Of a stretch of DNA of 64,000 bases, positions 1 to 11,291 are shown in pieces. The position numbers and the translations under genes are program-made. This DNA is from Calycina herbarum (lineage: Eukaryota; Ascomycota; Leotiomycetes; Helotiales; Pezizellaceae). Position 1 is the stretch's first letter. Each line of letters starts with the position of its first letter. The stretch is from positions 1-64,000 of the forward strand of contig LLEY01000157.1 in the NCBI GenBank assembly GCA_001414485.1, in the 5' to 3' direction. The notes under the pieces were generated by a model. The model did not search any database. It was not told where the DNA came from and saw only the letters and a list, made by a program, of their open reading frames with translations.

Positions 1-1420
1 CAAAAATGCTTTCATTATGCCTCAAACCTCTTAAATAGAGGAAGAGAAAGGATGTATTTATATACAAATTTACAATTCTAGAATGTTCTAGATCACGTGT
101 TACTGATTCTAAGCGATTCCAGCAACAACTATTTTATGAGAATTGCTAGAAGAGGGTTAGCAAAGTCAGGGTCTTTGTAGATATAGCCATGTGTATAACT
201 AGCTACAAAAGTCGATTTTACCGACTCTACTAAAAAAGGTAAGAATCACTAAAAACAGACGCGCTCTACCCTACTAATATATAATAACTACACTTCTAAA
301 GCTTAAGCTCTACTAGATAACTGAACTAGAAGATTTTATAATTAATTATATTTATAAATTATTACATATAAAAGCATTATCAGTAGGCAATATTAAAAGA
401 GGTAAAAAGTTAAGAGGTTAGTGGTTTTAAAGCTAGAGCCTTAGTAGACAACTGATAAAAAAATCGATATTTCGCCCCTCCTAATAGTACTTAATAACAA
501 CGTCTCTATATATAATACTATACAGATATAATTAATTAGATAACTTTAAAGTATAAACCGCTAGAAGAATATAATTAATTAGAGACTTATGCTTTATAAT
601 CCTCTAAAAGGAATAAAGCTCTAGAAGCATAGTTGTTAATATATAATAGGGTATAGAGTACTGATTTCTCTTAAAATCACCTTTCTGGTAGGGTCGGCAT
701 ATAGCTGTATAAGAATCCACTAATATAATTGTAAGTATCTGTGTCTGCTCTGTATTCTATAAGACTACGACTTGCTTTAATAACCTTTTAATAATACTAG
801 CCTCCGTAGCGTCTTTTTCCTCTCTATAGGTGTTCTTTTCGTTTGTGTAAATATTAGACTAGTTTGAGTTTAAATTTGGGTCTTCGGCGTTACGAGCTCT
901 ACGGAAACGTAAAGAATATCTCTTTTTACACCTCTCGAAGCGTGCTACTTTTCGCAATCTCTAAAAATTACATCACAACAACACTATGGAATCTTCTAAG
1001 AACCTGTAGAAAGAGTAACAGGTCGATTTGGAATTAGTCTATATTTTTGTATATTTTTCCGACCACTGTGTCGTATGGAATCTGAGTTTCCGCACATGGT
1101 TTATGAAGTGTAAGAAAGGAAGTAATCTAGCCAACAGAGGACGCGGTCGAAAGTGTCGGTATATTCAAGAGTGAATAGCACCTCACGTGACCTTCTCGCT
1201 TAAGGTCTATTTAAGTAATTAGAGTAGCTAACTTTACTCGGTATACACGAACGATAATACACTCTTTTTGTATCACGCTAATGACCACCAAGTTATACCA
1301 ACAAAAGTTTAGAGGGCACGCTGCAGTGCCTTATAAAGAGTCCTGAATACTCTCGCTGTTAGCTCTGTAAGAGGCGTTCACATTAGGGGAAGTGAAGCTA
1401 TAGAAAGGTATTGGAGGACT
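1..1420. repeat. AT-rich decayed repeat DNA
   Basis: Very AT-rich sequence, strongest in the first 700 bases, full of TA steps and stops in every frame. It has the texture of repeat-induced point mutation seen in the large island at 36-47 kb. No open frame with family resemblance was found. It is probably an old transposon relic running off the left edge; its family cannot be named from what is visible. Confidence 0.5.
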
Positions 1421-1752
1421 TTGAAATATTCTCGGAAATAATCTTTCGGAAACGTACTCGGAAATAAATGCTCTGAAATATATATTTTAGAGATATATGG
1501 CTTGGAGATAAATGCTCGGAAATATATCCTTCGGAAATCTATTGTTCGGAGATAATTACTTGGAATATATATTTTTTGGCTCGGAAATAATACTTAGAGT
1601 TACTACTTGTCGCAACCGAGGCATGACTTGTCGGGGATATTTTGATCGGAGATATTCGTTAACTCGAAAACGCTTCTCTCGGAAATATTACTCGGAGAAA
1701 TTTCGCTCAAGATTTCCATATGTCTTCGGGAACATCGCTCGGAGATAGCAGA
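1421..1752. repeat. Degenerate minisatellite built on CTCGGAAATA
   Basis: About fifteen imperfect copies of a motif close to CTCGGAAATA (variants TTCGGAAAT, CTTGGAGATA, CTCGGAGAAA, GTCGGGGATA) recur every 15-30 bases. The spacing is irregular, so this is a degenerate minisatellite rather than a clean tandem array. The open frame across it (1512-1748) is an effect of the repeat, not a gene. Confidence 0.55.
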
Positions 1753-2674
1753 AGACCAAGTACTACAGAGTCTCAGCGCTCGCGCGGCTTCAGGCCACCA
1801 TTACATACTTTGTTCGGCACACTTTGTCTTGTTATTACATTTACTCACGGATAACTATAGCTATTGATCGAGTCTTGACAAAGTATCTTGGGCCACTTTG
1901 TACAATCTTTACCGAAGTGGGCAACCACTTAAATCCTGAGGGGGGAGACAAAGTATTGGGCAGCAAAACCTTGTTAACTCGTTACTTGATACTTGTACTA
2001 AACCCAAAAATTAAAATCAAAGAATCTAGCAGAGACGTTCGGGACTAGTAAAATGCCCACAGCAAGATAAGCGTCGGGTGGCATGGTAGGACAATAGGTC
2101 CGCTTATCTCCCAGTAACGCACTTTGCCGCATCATATAGCACCCAATCAGCCCGCCAAGGATTTGCAACAGGATACGACAAGCGATTTACACGAGGGTCC
2201 ACAGGGGGGCTCCGTACTTGTGAAGTTTGCTCGCTAATTTCTATACCTAGGTGCAATATCGAGGTGCTAAATTAGCGCTCCCTCATCAAGATTGAAGAAT
2301 TATCATACACCCACCTGAGTACAACTGAGTGCATTTTTGGGAGATTTTTTGATTGGAATATTGTCGCAGCAGAGTTGAAATCAAAACGCCGCTGGTGGCT
2401 TTGCCGCAAACCCCTTGGCGATCGCACAGAGGATTTAGGTGTGGCTGCGGCGCATATCAACTTGATGCCAGAAAGATGGCCCTGTTTCTCTCCCATGTGG
2501 GGGATCCCCCTTTAATTGGGCACTCCGCCTCTTTTACATGCCTATGGAACCTGAGTCTGCCCTGTACCAAGGGGCGGCTTGACGCCGCAGACTTGAATTT
2601 AACTTCAACACTCAACCTTTCTTTCTGTTCTGTTTTGATGTTCCCCGAGATTCAATCGGCCCCTCGTTTCCAGA
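1753..2674. other. Intergenic, no supported gene
   Basis: Mixed-composition sequence between the minisatellite and the PAN-like gene. It presumably includes the promoter and 5' leader of that gene; a pyrimidine-rich stretch ends in TTTCCAG just before its ATG, so an upstream exon is possible. Open frames here lack family features. Confidence 0.4.
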
Positions 2675-3868
2675 ATGTCCAATATAACAAGCTATACAAC
2701 ACCCAAAGGTCTCACATTTTCGCTCTACCAGGACCTAGACCAAACAGGTGTTGGTGACATGAGCCACAATGGGGTGGACAACATTCAACAATGCCTCGAT
2801 CAATGCGCCATGCTATCTGGCCAACTATGTGGAGCAGCAGCATTCGATTCCACAACAAACCAATGTTTTTACAAAAACTCCAATGTCACCGAGAACGGCG
2901 CAGTGTCTCGGACAGGTTGGACCCTGGCAATTGCAAACCGGATACAGATTCAACAGCTCCCCTTAACTTGTACAAATAATGGCCAGACCGAAGCAACACA
3001 AAATGGCTTGAACTTTACAGTATACTGTAACCAGGATTTCAGCGGCTCAGATCTTTGTTCTGATGATAATCCTGGATGTCGTGCACATACAAGTACTCTT
3101 GGGGACTGCCTGAATCTCTGCTCAACGATGCATCCGCTGTGTACAACTGTGACCTGGGAACCAACACTCGAACATGGTTTTCAAAACTGTTATCCAAAAA
3201 ATGCCACAGTTCAAGTTTTTGACAAATTGCGAAGCTCCAAAACTAGCACACAGATTGCTAAAGCGCTTCTGTCAGCTTCCCCGGGCGATTGTCAAACTAG
3301 CTCGAATGCCACGGTTCTTGCAAGCAATAAGGAGGCATTCACGTTGGCGTGTGACGAAGACTATCCGGGGAACAATCTTACGGTTTTGCATGCTCAGTCA
3401 AGGGATTCATGCATTGATTCATGCGCGGGGACTGCCGGAAAAGAGGGGAAGTGCGTTGGTGCTGTTTTTGATGCGAATATGGGAGGTGGCTATGAGAACT
3501 GCTATCTCAAATCTGCTATTGGACGGCGACTTTCTGGTCAGAGTGGTTTCATCTTTGCTCTTCGACAAGATGGAACTAGTAACTCAACGTTGAACAGTCC
3601 CACTTCTCCACCCAAGAAGAGCCCAAATCGAGCCCTAATCGTTGGCCCGGTCATTGGTTCTATCGCAGGACTTGCGATTCTCTTCTCGCTGGTCTGGTGG
3701 TGGCGGCTGAGAAGGAAAAGAGAAGAGCAAAGCAATATCAAAATTATGTCGCAGCTACAACAGGAGAATCTTCTGGGAAATACACCGGAACTTAGTGCAG
3801 AGGGACAAAAATATGAATTGGATGGAACCTCAAAAAGGGGCGAGTTGGGAGGAACTGTAGGCCGATAA
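2675..3868 (+). CDS. Single-pass membrane protein with PAN/apple-like cysteine modules
   Basis: The 397-residue protein has three similar cysteine-rich modules of about 90 residues, near residues 5-90, 97-200 and 208-295. Each carries CxxxC-type pairs such as CLDQCAM, CLNLCST and CIDSCAG, and a closing CYxK segment, the pattern of PAN/apple-like domains that bind carbohydrate or protein ligands. Several N-glycosylation sequons lie in this part. A serine/proline linker leads to one transmembrane helix near residues 320-343 (ALIVGPVIGSIAGLAILFSL), then an arginine/lysine stop-transfer and a short cytoplasmic tail with YELDG and GELGG motifs. No signal peptide follows the ATG at 2675, and an in-frame stop lies at 2636-2638, so a signal-peptide exon spliced in at the TTTCCAG just upstream is likely but unproven. 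The ligand is unknown. The topology suggests a surface sensor or wall-anchored protein. Confidence 0.75.
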   Translation: MSNITSYTTPKGLTFSLYQDLDQTGVGDMSHNGVDNIQQCLDQCAMLSGQLCGAAAFDSTTNQCFYKNSNVTENGAVSRTGWTLAIANRIQIQQLPLTCTNNGQTEATQNGLNFTVYCNQDFSGSDLCSDDNPGCRAHTSTLGDCLNLCSTMHPLCTTVTWEPTLEHGFQNCYPKNATVQVFDKLRSSKTSTQIAKALLSASPGDCQTSSNATVLASNKEAFTLACDEDYPGNNLTVLHAQSRDSCIDSCAGTAGKEGKCVGAVFDANMGGGYENCYLKSAIGRRLSGQSGFIFALRQDGTSNSTLNSPTSPPKKSPNRALIVGPVIGSIAGLAILFSLVWWWRLRRKREEQSNIKIMSQLQQENLLGNTPELSAEGQKYELDGTSKRGELGGTVGR

Positions 3869-4833
3869 AGCCTCTTCTACGGCGACGACTGCCAGGTCTG
3901 AGAATAAAATATCAGAAAACCTGTGGCTAGGGGATCGAGTTTTTAGCCTTCTCTTAGGTATGCGAGGACACAATCCCAATGAAAAAAATAAATATTGAAA
4001 ACTGCGCTGCGCTAACTCTTAAGTGAGTCATGTTTCCAGTCTAATACCATGTCGAAAATCCTTCTACCTTCAATTTTTGCTTCCAAATCAATAGCTCTGA
4101 GTTATAGCTTCGACTATGGGTTCTTAGTACCCTAAGTAATTAGTGTTGCTGTATTCATCGGCCATTGAAGGACTGAAGAAGCCTGGTACAAACTAGGCAA
4201 GGTATGTGATCAAGCGATTTTCCATGCCAACAGAAGGCTCTACTCAAAACTGGATTTGCAATTGGAGTTGAGAAAATGTTAGGATAGGGAAACAACATCT
4301 TTTAGGTTACCACATCCACTCTATTCTTCCAGCCCCCTTTAACAAACTTAGAAACCAACGCTGTCTTCCAACCCACTTCGTTGAAGCTAAAAACACATTT
4401 CACTTCTTAATTAACGGCAGGTCAAAAGGAAGGACCGCAACTGTATTTGTACCGCAATCTTTTTAAGCCTAGAACTTACAACTAATTGATCTCAGAAAGT
4501 TCATACAACTTGCAGGCTTCTGGTCACACTGTAGAACTCATACACAAGGGGACATTGCTGGTCGGAGAATCGTGGGTTCTCTCTACTTAGAAAAATGTCA
4601 AAAAAAAGGGTTCAAACTCGCTGGTAGAGAAAAGAGAAGAGAAGAAGAAACTCACTATTAAGTTGTCAATCAACTCCGCCCAGAGATTCACACATGAGAA
4701 ATCAGATGCGAGGGGATTCAATGCCCGAGGAGCGATGGCTCTCTCTACTACCTAGTAGAGGTCACCAAAAAATATAAACTTGGTGGTGCAGGAATGAAAG
4801 GAGAAGAGTTGACTTACAACGTCACCAATGAAC

Positions 4834-4920
4834 GTCCAGACTATGTCAATGGACTGCTCTTCTAGACTAGGTCGATAGAAGGAATAGGGCTTCCAGACTA
4901 GGTCAATGGAATTCTTCTAG
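4834..4920 (+). repeat. Degenerate triple repeat, period about 29
   Basis: Three imperfect units begin with variants of TCCAGACTAGGTCAATGGA at about 4834, 4861 and 4890. Unit two carries GATAGAA in place of AATGGA. No coding role is visible. Confidence 0.4.
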
Positions 4921-7640
4921 AATTGTGCATTAGAATACCTATGTTAGCGAGATCACCAAAGAGTGCCCAAATGGACCGCAACCCTGGCTGAAGGGATTCA
5001 AATGAATCACGCTCAGATCCTTACAGTCTCTCTCGCCGCATCTCCGCTATGGCGAAGCCGCGGGCACCGTGTTTCCACGGTCCTCGAGAGCTGCGACGCA
5101 AATGTGTGTTTGGGACTATTTTTTAGTTAGCAATGCAATTCGACTCATTTCGAGAACGAGTGCACCACCGAGTTCTGTTTGCAAAGACAAAACAGGTTAT
5201 TTGTGTACATTGAGAACACTGGCTACCAGTAGGGTTGGGTGGGCCGGAAAGCTCCCGCAACATGGCCGAAGAATATTCGGAGGGAAGGTGAGATGCTTGG
5301 GGGAGGAGGGTGCTTATGAAATAAATGGAAAACGATTCTGTTGAGTGGAAAAAATACTTTGATTTCAAACCCACCCAGGACGAGGGTTTGGGTTTGTTCA
5401 ACGGGTAAAATTTGGGTGTGAAGGGAATTATTTTCAATGCCGCCAAACGCTGGGTAATGAGGGAATAACTTTTCGCGCGTAGTATGGTATATAATTCAGA
5501 AGGCCTTCAATGTGGATCGGCTTTGCTCTTTTGCTCTTTTAACAATCACACTGCAAAGGGCTGCTGCATGGGAATACTGATGGAACCTCGAGCTCAGTAG
5601 AGATGGGTCGAGGTCAAGGGTCGACCTATAATCAGGGAAGGTACGACCTCCACCCTCCACCCTTCACCCTCAACACGGTCTTGACAAGAGACGAGACTTG
5701 AAGTCCCTCAATCGCTCCTTCCCTTGCACTCATATCTAGACCTCAAATTAGGACCTCGGCGTATCTTCAACATGACACTATCATAGGAGTCGTCGCACGA
5801 GGTTGAGGTTTGATTCCAAGAGTCAAGAGTGAGGCCAAGGGTCCAAGCCAAAGCAAGATGGGGGAATTGCAAGCCTTTATGTGTACTGGCGACCATGTGT
5901 ATAAAATCTGAGTGAATTATGATTGGCCCTCTCATTGCGACAATACAGCAAGACATCCACAATTCCACCCACAAAACATGTATTCTTATTCCACTATTAG
6001 ACAAATGCTGACTATGCCTTCTCGTGTGGCATCAAAGTAGCCTAACGGTGAAACAGGCGGCTTGCATACCTCGAAAGCATGTTCCAGTGTATCTTGATAC
6101 CTATTACATTGCCACTTATGGCAGAAACCCCGGAGGCCCTCGCATCAAAATATCGTGGAAGTATGGCGACGAGAGTGAATCCGTCAATTGATTCATTGCT
6201 TACAAAACAAGGAAATCTTAGCGGGGAATCAACTTCTAAAAGTCACTTCGACTTGCCGGCAAGACAGATATGGATGTGGAAGATCAGAAGCATTTATCCT
6301 TGAACGAGGCAGAAGAGAAACATTGTAAGAAATGTTGCGGAAACTTTCCCAAGAATAATATAAGCATCTTTCACTTTTGTGGCTTGAAAGAAGTAGACTA
6401 CCTTTTTCCATTGTCGAAGATACTTTTGTTGTCGAAATGGAACGTTCTTGACAACTGTTGGAACGTAGGCGCTACGGCATCCAGGCGGATTGTTGCCAGA
6501 AATACTACCTACAGATTGGTTAATAAGAGTACTAAATTGTCTTTTAAGGAGCTTGGGTGAGATTTGTAAAGGTAGGGATTTTCGATAAAATAATAATGAA
6601 CCTATTGAATCATTCTCGTCATCTTAAGTTAGAGCTCTTAGAAATTCATGCCCCTCAGAGTAACCGAAATTGCAAGGTACGTAAGTGGTGTCATTGGGCC
6701 TCTTTGAGGTTTTATCCGGCTATTGGTACACCTTCGTTTTAGATTATGGGATAGGACTAGACACTGTGGTAGATCATGGTCTATACTTGTCATCAGCTTT
6801 TATTTTTAATAAGGCCACAGCATTGTAGAGCCTATAAGTTCGAGGAACTGGTGTGTTTGTTTCAATATATTTCTCTCACAAGGAATCGATCTCGAGGTCA
6901 CTTTGGATGATTTAGAGTATCATCTAGGGTTCAAGTATCTTAAACTGGGGATTTAGGGAATGGGTAATCTAATGTAACTGATACAAAATACTGTGCGTAT
7001 TTATGGTCTTCTTATAGCGTGGTACTAGATACATGGTAATGATTAAAATGTTGGTGAGTTGAAAGAACTAAAAAAGAATACCGAGAATGAATCTCTAAAA
7101 ATGCTGGAACAGTTCAATGAGGAGATTGTTCAAAACCTAGGTTGTAGCAAATGAGGAGAGATGCATTTCGGAGCGGATAAAAGTGTTTTGGTTGGACGAA
7201 AACATATAGGTAAAGTGCATGTTGGTCGAATTAAGCGAGTAATCTTTAAATTGCCGTCGAAAACCAATTCTGAAGAAAAGAAACTATGAGCTCGCAATTC
7301 TGATGATACATTGATAACACTCCATTTGCTGGTTAAATATTCTTGCAAGATTCATTGAAAACCAAAGAAAAACTTTATACTATAAGCTTGTTAGGTGATT
7401 GTCTTCAAGAAGAATGCGAACAGGTGTCACACTACTCATTCGCTGAAGGTGGACCTCAGGCTAGTCTGTCTATTTCTTTCTATTGTCTGGGAGCCCTTGG
7501 AGGAGAGAAGCAGTAACATTTATTTAGTTGGTGAGAAATAGCATTTGTGGACGATTTGTTATTCTTTTATTCATTATCACACTTTCAACAGAGTCAATCG
7601 CCCCACCAGACCAACGGGCCAGCGAAGTTTGTAGTCAACT

Positions 7641-7883
7641 TCAAAAGTACCCAAACCGTATAAAGTACACAACTCTAAGGCAAAGCGTACATACTATACT
7701 CAAAACACTGCCCCAAAACATAAAATCCAATCCACCCTTCAGATCAAAATAAGCCACGGCTATCAAAGGGGGAATAAACACGAGATTAAAGGGATCAAAC
7801 TTATTGTCGTCTCTGTCTTTGTAGCGTGGCTTGTAAGTACGCAACAGGTAATCGTTGATCTCAGTCGTGAAGAGGTAATACAT
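7641..7883 (-). CDS. Doubtful small membrane-like ORF
   Basis: An ATG-started frame of 80 residues with a charged start and two hydrophobic stretches (around residues 33-45 and 52-70). I do not recognise a family. The length is close to chance expectation in this gene-poor stretch, and no intron extends it convincingly. Recorded only because it starts with ATG and has membrane-like character. Confidence 0.12.
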   Translation of the reverse strand: MYYLFTTEINDYLLRTYKPRYKDRDDNKFDPFNLVFIPPLIAVAYFDLKGGLDFMFWGSVLSIVCTLCLRVVYFIRFGYF

Positions 7884-8043
7884 ATAGGTTTAATTCTTCA
7901 AGTTCATTATTGCATACTGGAGTTGGAGGTCACATTCGGAATAATCTCGGCGCTGGCATTTTTTTGCTGCCAAGACTTTGGACCCCTCCAAAAATATAGC
8001 GACCATCGCTCAACTTCTACCACCCTCTCTCGGGCAATTAACG

Positions 8044-9094
8044 ATGCCTCGCAAGAGTGATCCCTCTGTGAAGAAGTCCCAAAAGCCTCAGTTTGCGCAT
8101 GACCCGAAATTCTACCAAGCATTCAGAGCTCCAAGAGACAAGCGTACCAAAGACATGTAAGCTTCCCCCCTTCATCAGAAGAGTCCACTGCTAACCTGTG
8201 TTTAGCATCAAAAAGAATGCGGCCGAGTCTCCTCTCCTCAGTCTCCCCGTCGAACTTCGAATCCGAATCTGGAATCACCTCGTAGCTGACCGTCTGGTGC
8301 ACATCGCGCGTCCTCGAACCACAACAACAAGATGCCAACTCTTCCACAGCGTCTGCGAAGCTCCCGTTACCGAAGCCGAAGCGTACGAGCTATCCAAAGC
8401 CGCAGACTATGACATGACTGCTGAAAACATCAAGCCTGGTGAGGATATGCGATTCTGTTTCAATCGACATTGCGCCTGCTACAAAGCCCTCCATACGGCC
8501 GATGCGAGACACCACCCCCCGAACCGTCTGCCGATCGAGATACTGCTGGCTTGTCGACAAGCATATGTGGAGGTACAACCAATTCTATGGGCCACCACAA
8601 TTTGGTCATTCCACGATGCTCTTTCATGGAGGGAGTGGCTGAATAATCGAAATACCCAGCAGAAGCGATGCTTAAAGAAGGTCCATCTCGCTGGGAATGT
8701 TGTCGCAGATGTTCCTCATCTCAGCGTACTTGTCAGGTTCAAGCCTCTTGACGAATTGTATGTTGATATTACAACCGATTGCCAATTTAGGAGCAGTAAG
8801 TGCTACGAATCAAAAATCATGCGTCATTATTGACTTTTTCTAGTATACCAATTCTTTAAGGCGCAAAAAATATCGGTGGTTTGTTACGGAAGAGAAATAC
8901 AGCCAATGATTGTGACTCCAAGTTCGCGCTCTACTTTCACAGAAGAAAATGGCGGTCTGACTTGGAGAGAGAGAGGTGAAAGAGCTGACGTTTGCCAGTC
9001 CCACCTATTCGACTTGGCACAAATAGAAGAGGAGAAGCAGAAAGCTTTAGCAGAGGGGAAGATTGGAAGAAAGAGGAAGAAGCTGTGCGAATAG
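8044..9094 (+). CDS. 2EXR/F-box-like domain protein
   Basis: Three exons, 8044-8156, 8206-8795 and 8844-9094, give a 317-residue protein. Both introns are 48-49 nt with GTAAGY donors; the first has a CTAAC branch site. After a basic start (MPRKSDPS) the segment LLSLPVELRIRIWNHLV near residues 46-62 is the leucine-rich opening typical of the fungal 2EXR and F-box-like families. Further on, LLACRQAYVEVQPILW near residue 150 is the conserved CRQxYxE motif that these proteins share. The C-terminus is charged (KIGRKRKKLCE). Such proteins are abundant in filamentous ascomycetes. Some act as substrate adaptors for ubiquitin ligases, but most are uncharacterised, so no precise function is claimed. 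Confidence 0.75.
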
Positions 9095-9956
9095 TCGAGT
9101 AGAGCGATGGATTCCAGGATATCTCGACAGTTGGTTGCTCGAAAGCAGCGGAGCGGCAAGCATAATTTGCATTTGCAAAGCTGCTTTTTAAGCGCATATC
9201 GCATTGCTAAGTTTCGAATTCGACTGTATCAAGTATGTAACGCGAATACAATGTATTATCAATACTAATTTTCTCCAATTACGCTCATATACTTCAAGCC
9301 CAAGTATTCATACTAGCACTACATCTTCCTTGATCAGAGGGGTACTCCAAAGATGTGTTTACCCAGAGGTGGCATACTTCCACAAAACAATACCTGATCA
9401 ACACCTCCCTTTTCTAGCTTACGATATCGGTACCAGTATTTTACAAAACAGAGGTGTGAAGATCTATTCATCGAGCGGAGCCCATGATAGGCGGAGAGAT
9501 TGGCTGGCAAGGAAGGATACCGTAATCCGTAAGTGGGTGTGTATTTTCTTGTTTTTTTCTGGGCTGAATTCCTTGGAAAGTGACTGGCAAGTCCATCTAG
9601 CAATAATGCTTTTAAACTTGTAGTCCCAGGGAGGTTTGTACTGGGAAATGCTTATTCTTAGATCTCTAGCATGAGAGAATATTTCGAGAAAATATTGTTC
9701 TGGAGACTCAAAGCTACTTACGCGATGGCTTCTTATCCTTTTCACAAAGAATGGTTGGCACAATTTTTTCTATTTGAAAGTTCTTGAGGTACAATAATTT
9801 TACAAACACGAGGTACCCAGTAGGTATTTTCTCTCCGCAATTTTCTCCCTCCAGAGTCCCACTCAAATGGTATCAATCAATCCTAGCCCCCACTCACTCG
9901 CCAACTCAACCATCTCCACCAAACGAACCAACCTTCCATTTCTATTTCCCCTAGCT
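9095..9956. other. Intergenic between convergent genes
   Basis: About 860 bases between two converging genes. Open frames on both strands (for example 9204-9623) show no family character and are mutually overlapping, so I regard them as noise. It probably holds both 3' untranslated regions. Confidence 0.4.
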
Positions 9957-11291
9957 TTATGAAACTGTCTCATTCTCGTCGCATTTAATTCCATCACTAG
10001 GCTGATAATCATTCTTCTGCGACCAAAACATTCTCGGCTTATAAGCTCCCGCCTCGTAAGGACACAATCCATTCTCATAGAAGAACGCCGTAATATCATC
10101 CTGAACAATCTTATGCAGACTTCCCCGTCTATCTGAATGAATTGTAAGTCTTGTCTTCGGTTCCTTCCACTTTCCATTCTCCTCATCTACAAGTTGCTTT
10201 TTGAGTTCATGAAGGAGTTGGCTGAATGTTCCCGTGGTGTTGCATAATTCTGGTCTATCGAGATCAGCGTATTGAAGAGACGGAAGATCGGTGAGGAGAG
10301 TGATGAGACTGGTGGTTTTCATGTATAAATTTCCGAGCTTGAGATATTTGAGATTTGGGATGTGGGTTGCGTAGGGGGTGGGAAAGATGTCTTCGATTGT
10401 ATTCCACATAGGTCGGAATTCTGGGTTGCTGTCTGGTCCTCCGAAATCGGTGTCCATGTTTGCGTGGAGTCTGAGATCTTCGAGGGAAGGCAGTTTGGAT
10501 AGTAGATCTTTCAAAAGTCCCGTCTCGAGACATGGGACTCCTTGGCTCCAGTTGAGTTTGGCGTTCAGAGCGAGATCAAGTCGTGTGAGATTGGGAGAGT
10601 TCTTGCAAATCGTCTGCAGGTCCAAGGTAGACCTGTCTGGGTGCCAGAAGAGGCGGCCGCCTATGTACTCGCGGTGTCGCGCAACATCAACCACAAATTC
10701 CTTGAGATTTGCACCGGCACTGCTTGTTTCGGAGAGGACTCGGTTGTAATGTTTGTTGTACAGTGGAAGTAGTTGTGATTCTTGATATAATTCTCGAAAT
10801 AGCGGAAGGTGGTAGACCGGCGCACCTGCGTTAATGCTATCCCAAATATGGCTCGTGACAGTGATGCGTTTCAAATTGGGCAGTTTCAGAGCTTGTTGAA
10901 GGATTTGAAGATCTTTGCCACTCCGCGTGAGCTCTCTCTGTGCCGCGAAAAGACGTCTAGCTAGGTCGAACTGCTCTCTATGCGCGTCTATCTCTTCTTC
11001 GTAGTCATAGTTTCTTGGGCTTCGAGGATATTGATGTTGCGTGTTATCCCAAACAATCTCTTCGATTCCTTTAGAGAACTCTTCGTGTTGGATGATATTG
11101 GATGCCGTGTCGAGGACGACATCGTAGAGAGAAATGAAGACGCGTGGAATTCGTAGGTTTGCTCTTTTCTTCAATGTCTTGCACACCAGACGAAGTTGTT
11201 TAATGTCTGTATTTCCGAGGTAAAACTCTATGAGCTTCGATATCTCCACCGGGATGGTGTTAAGATTCGGGATGGTATTGAGGTTCGACAT
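9957..11291 (-). CDS. F-box-like protein with leucine-rich features
   Basis: One uninterrupted frame of 444 residues. The frame can be extended to 11333 only with a TTG start, so I chose the ATG at 11291 (MSNLNTIPNLNTIPVEI). The N-terminal 50 residues fit a fungal F-box: IPVEISKLIEFYL followed by LRLVCKTLKKRA. The rest contains leucine-rich stretches reminiscent of repeat units (LPNLKRITV, NLTRLDLALN, LPSLEDLRLHA, IPNLKYLKLG, LPSLQYADLD), as in F-box/LRR adaptors of SCF ubiquitin ligases. The target is unknown. It faces the 2EXR-like gene at 8.0-9.1 kb. Confidence 0.75.
   Translation of the reverse strand: MSNLNTIPNLNTIPVEISKLIEFYLGNTDIKQLRLVCKTLKKRANLRIPRVFISLYDVVLDTASNIIQHEEFSKGIEEIVWDNTQHQYPRSPRNYDYEEEIDAHREQFDLARRLFAAQRELTRSGKDLQILQQALKLPNLKRITVTSHIWDSINAGAPVYHLPLFRELYQESQLLPLYNKHYNRVLSETSSAGANLKEFVVDVARHREYIGGRLFWHPDRSTLDLQTICKNSPNLTRLDLALNAKLNWSQGVPCLETGLLKDLLSKLPSLEDLRLHANMDTDFGGPDSNPEFRPMWNTIEDIFPTPYATHIPNLKYLKLGNLYMKTTSLITLLTDLPSLQYADLDRPELCNTTGTFSQLLHELKKQLVDEENGKWKEPKTRLTIHSDRRGSLHKIVQDDITAFFYENGLCPYEAGAYKPRMFWSQKNDYQPSDGIKCDENETVS

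Larger units (their letters stand above)
3869..8043. other. Long gene-poor stretch
   Basis: About 4.2 kb without a supportable gene. It holds scattered short open frames with no family features, a small degenerate triple repeat at 4834-4920, and C/T-rich tracts near 5640-5680. A reverse-strand ATG frame at 7641-7883 (80 residues, two hydrophobic stretches) is listed separately as doubtful. Confidence 0.4.

Noticed and set aside
1137..1149. 13-bp GAGGACGCGGTCG shared with 54285-54298 as proof of a dispersed repeat
   Set aside because: Several 13-base matches are expected by chance in 64 kb and the flanks do not align, so it is only a hint.
5069..5446. Overlapping ORFs on both strands
   Set aside because: No recognisable domain or consistent coding bias; they overlap each other.
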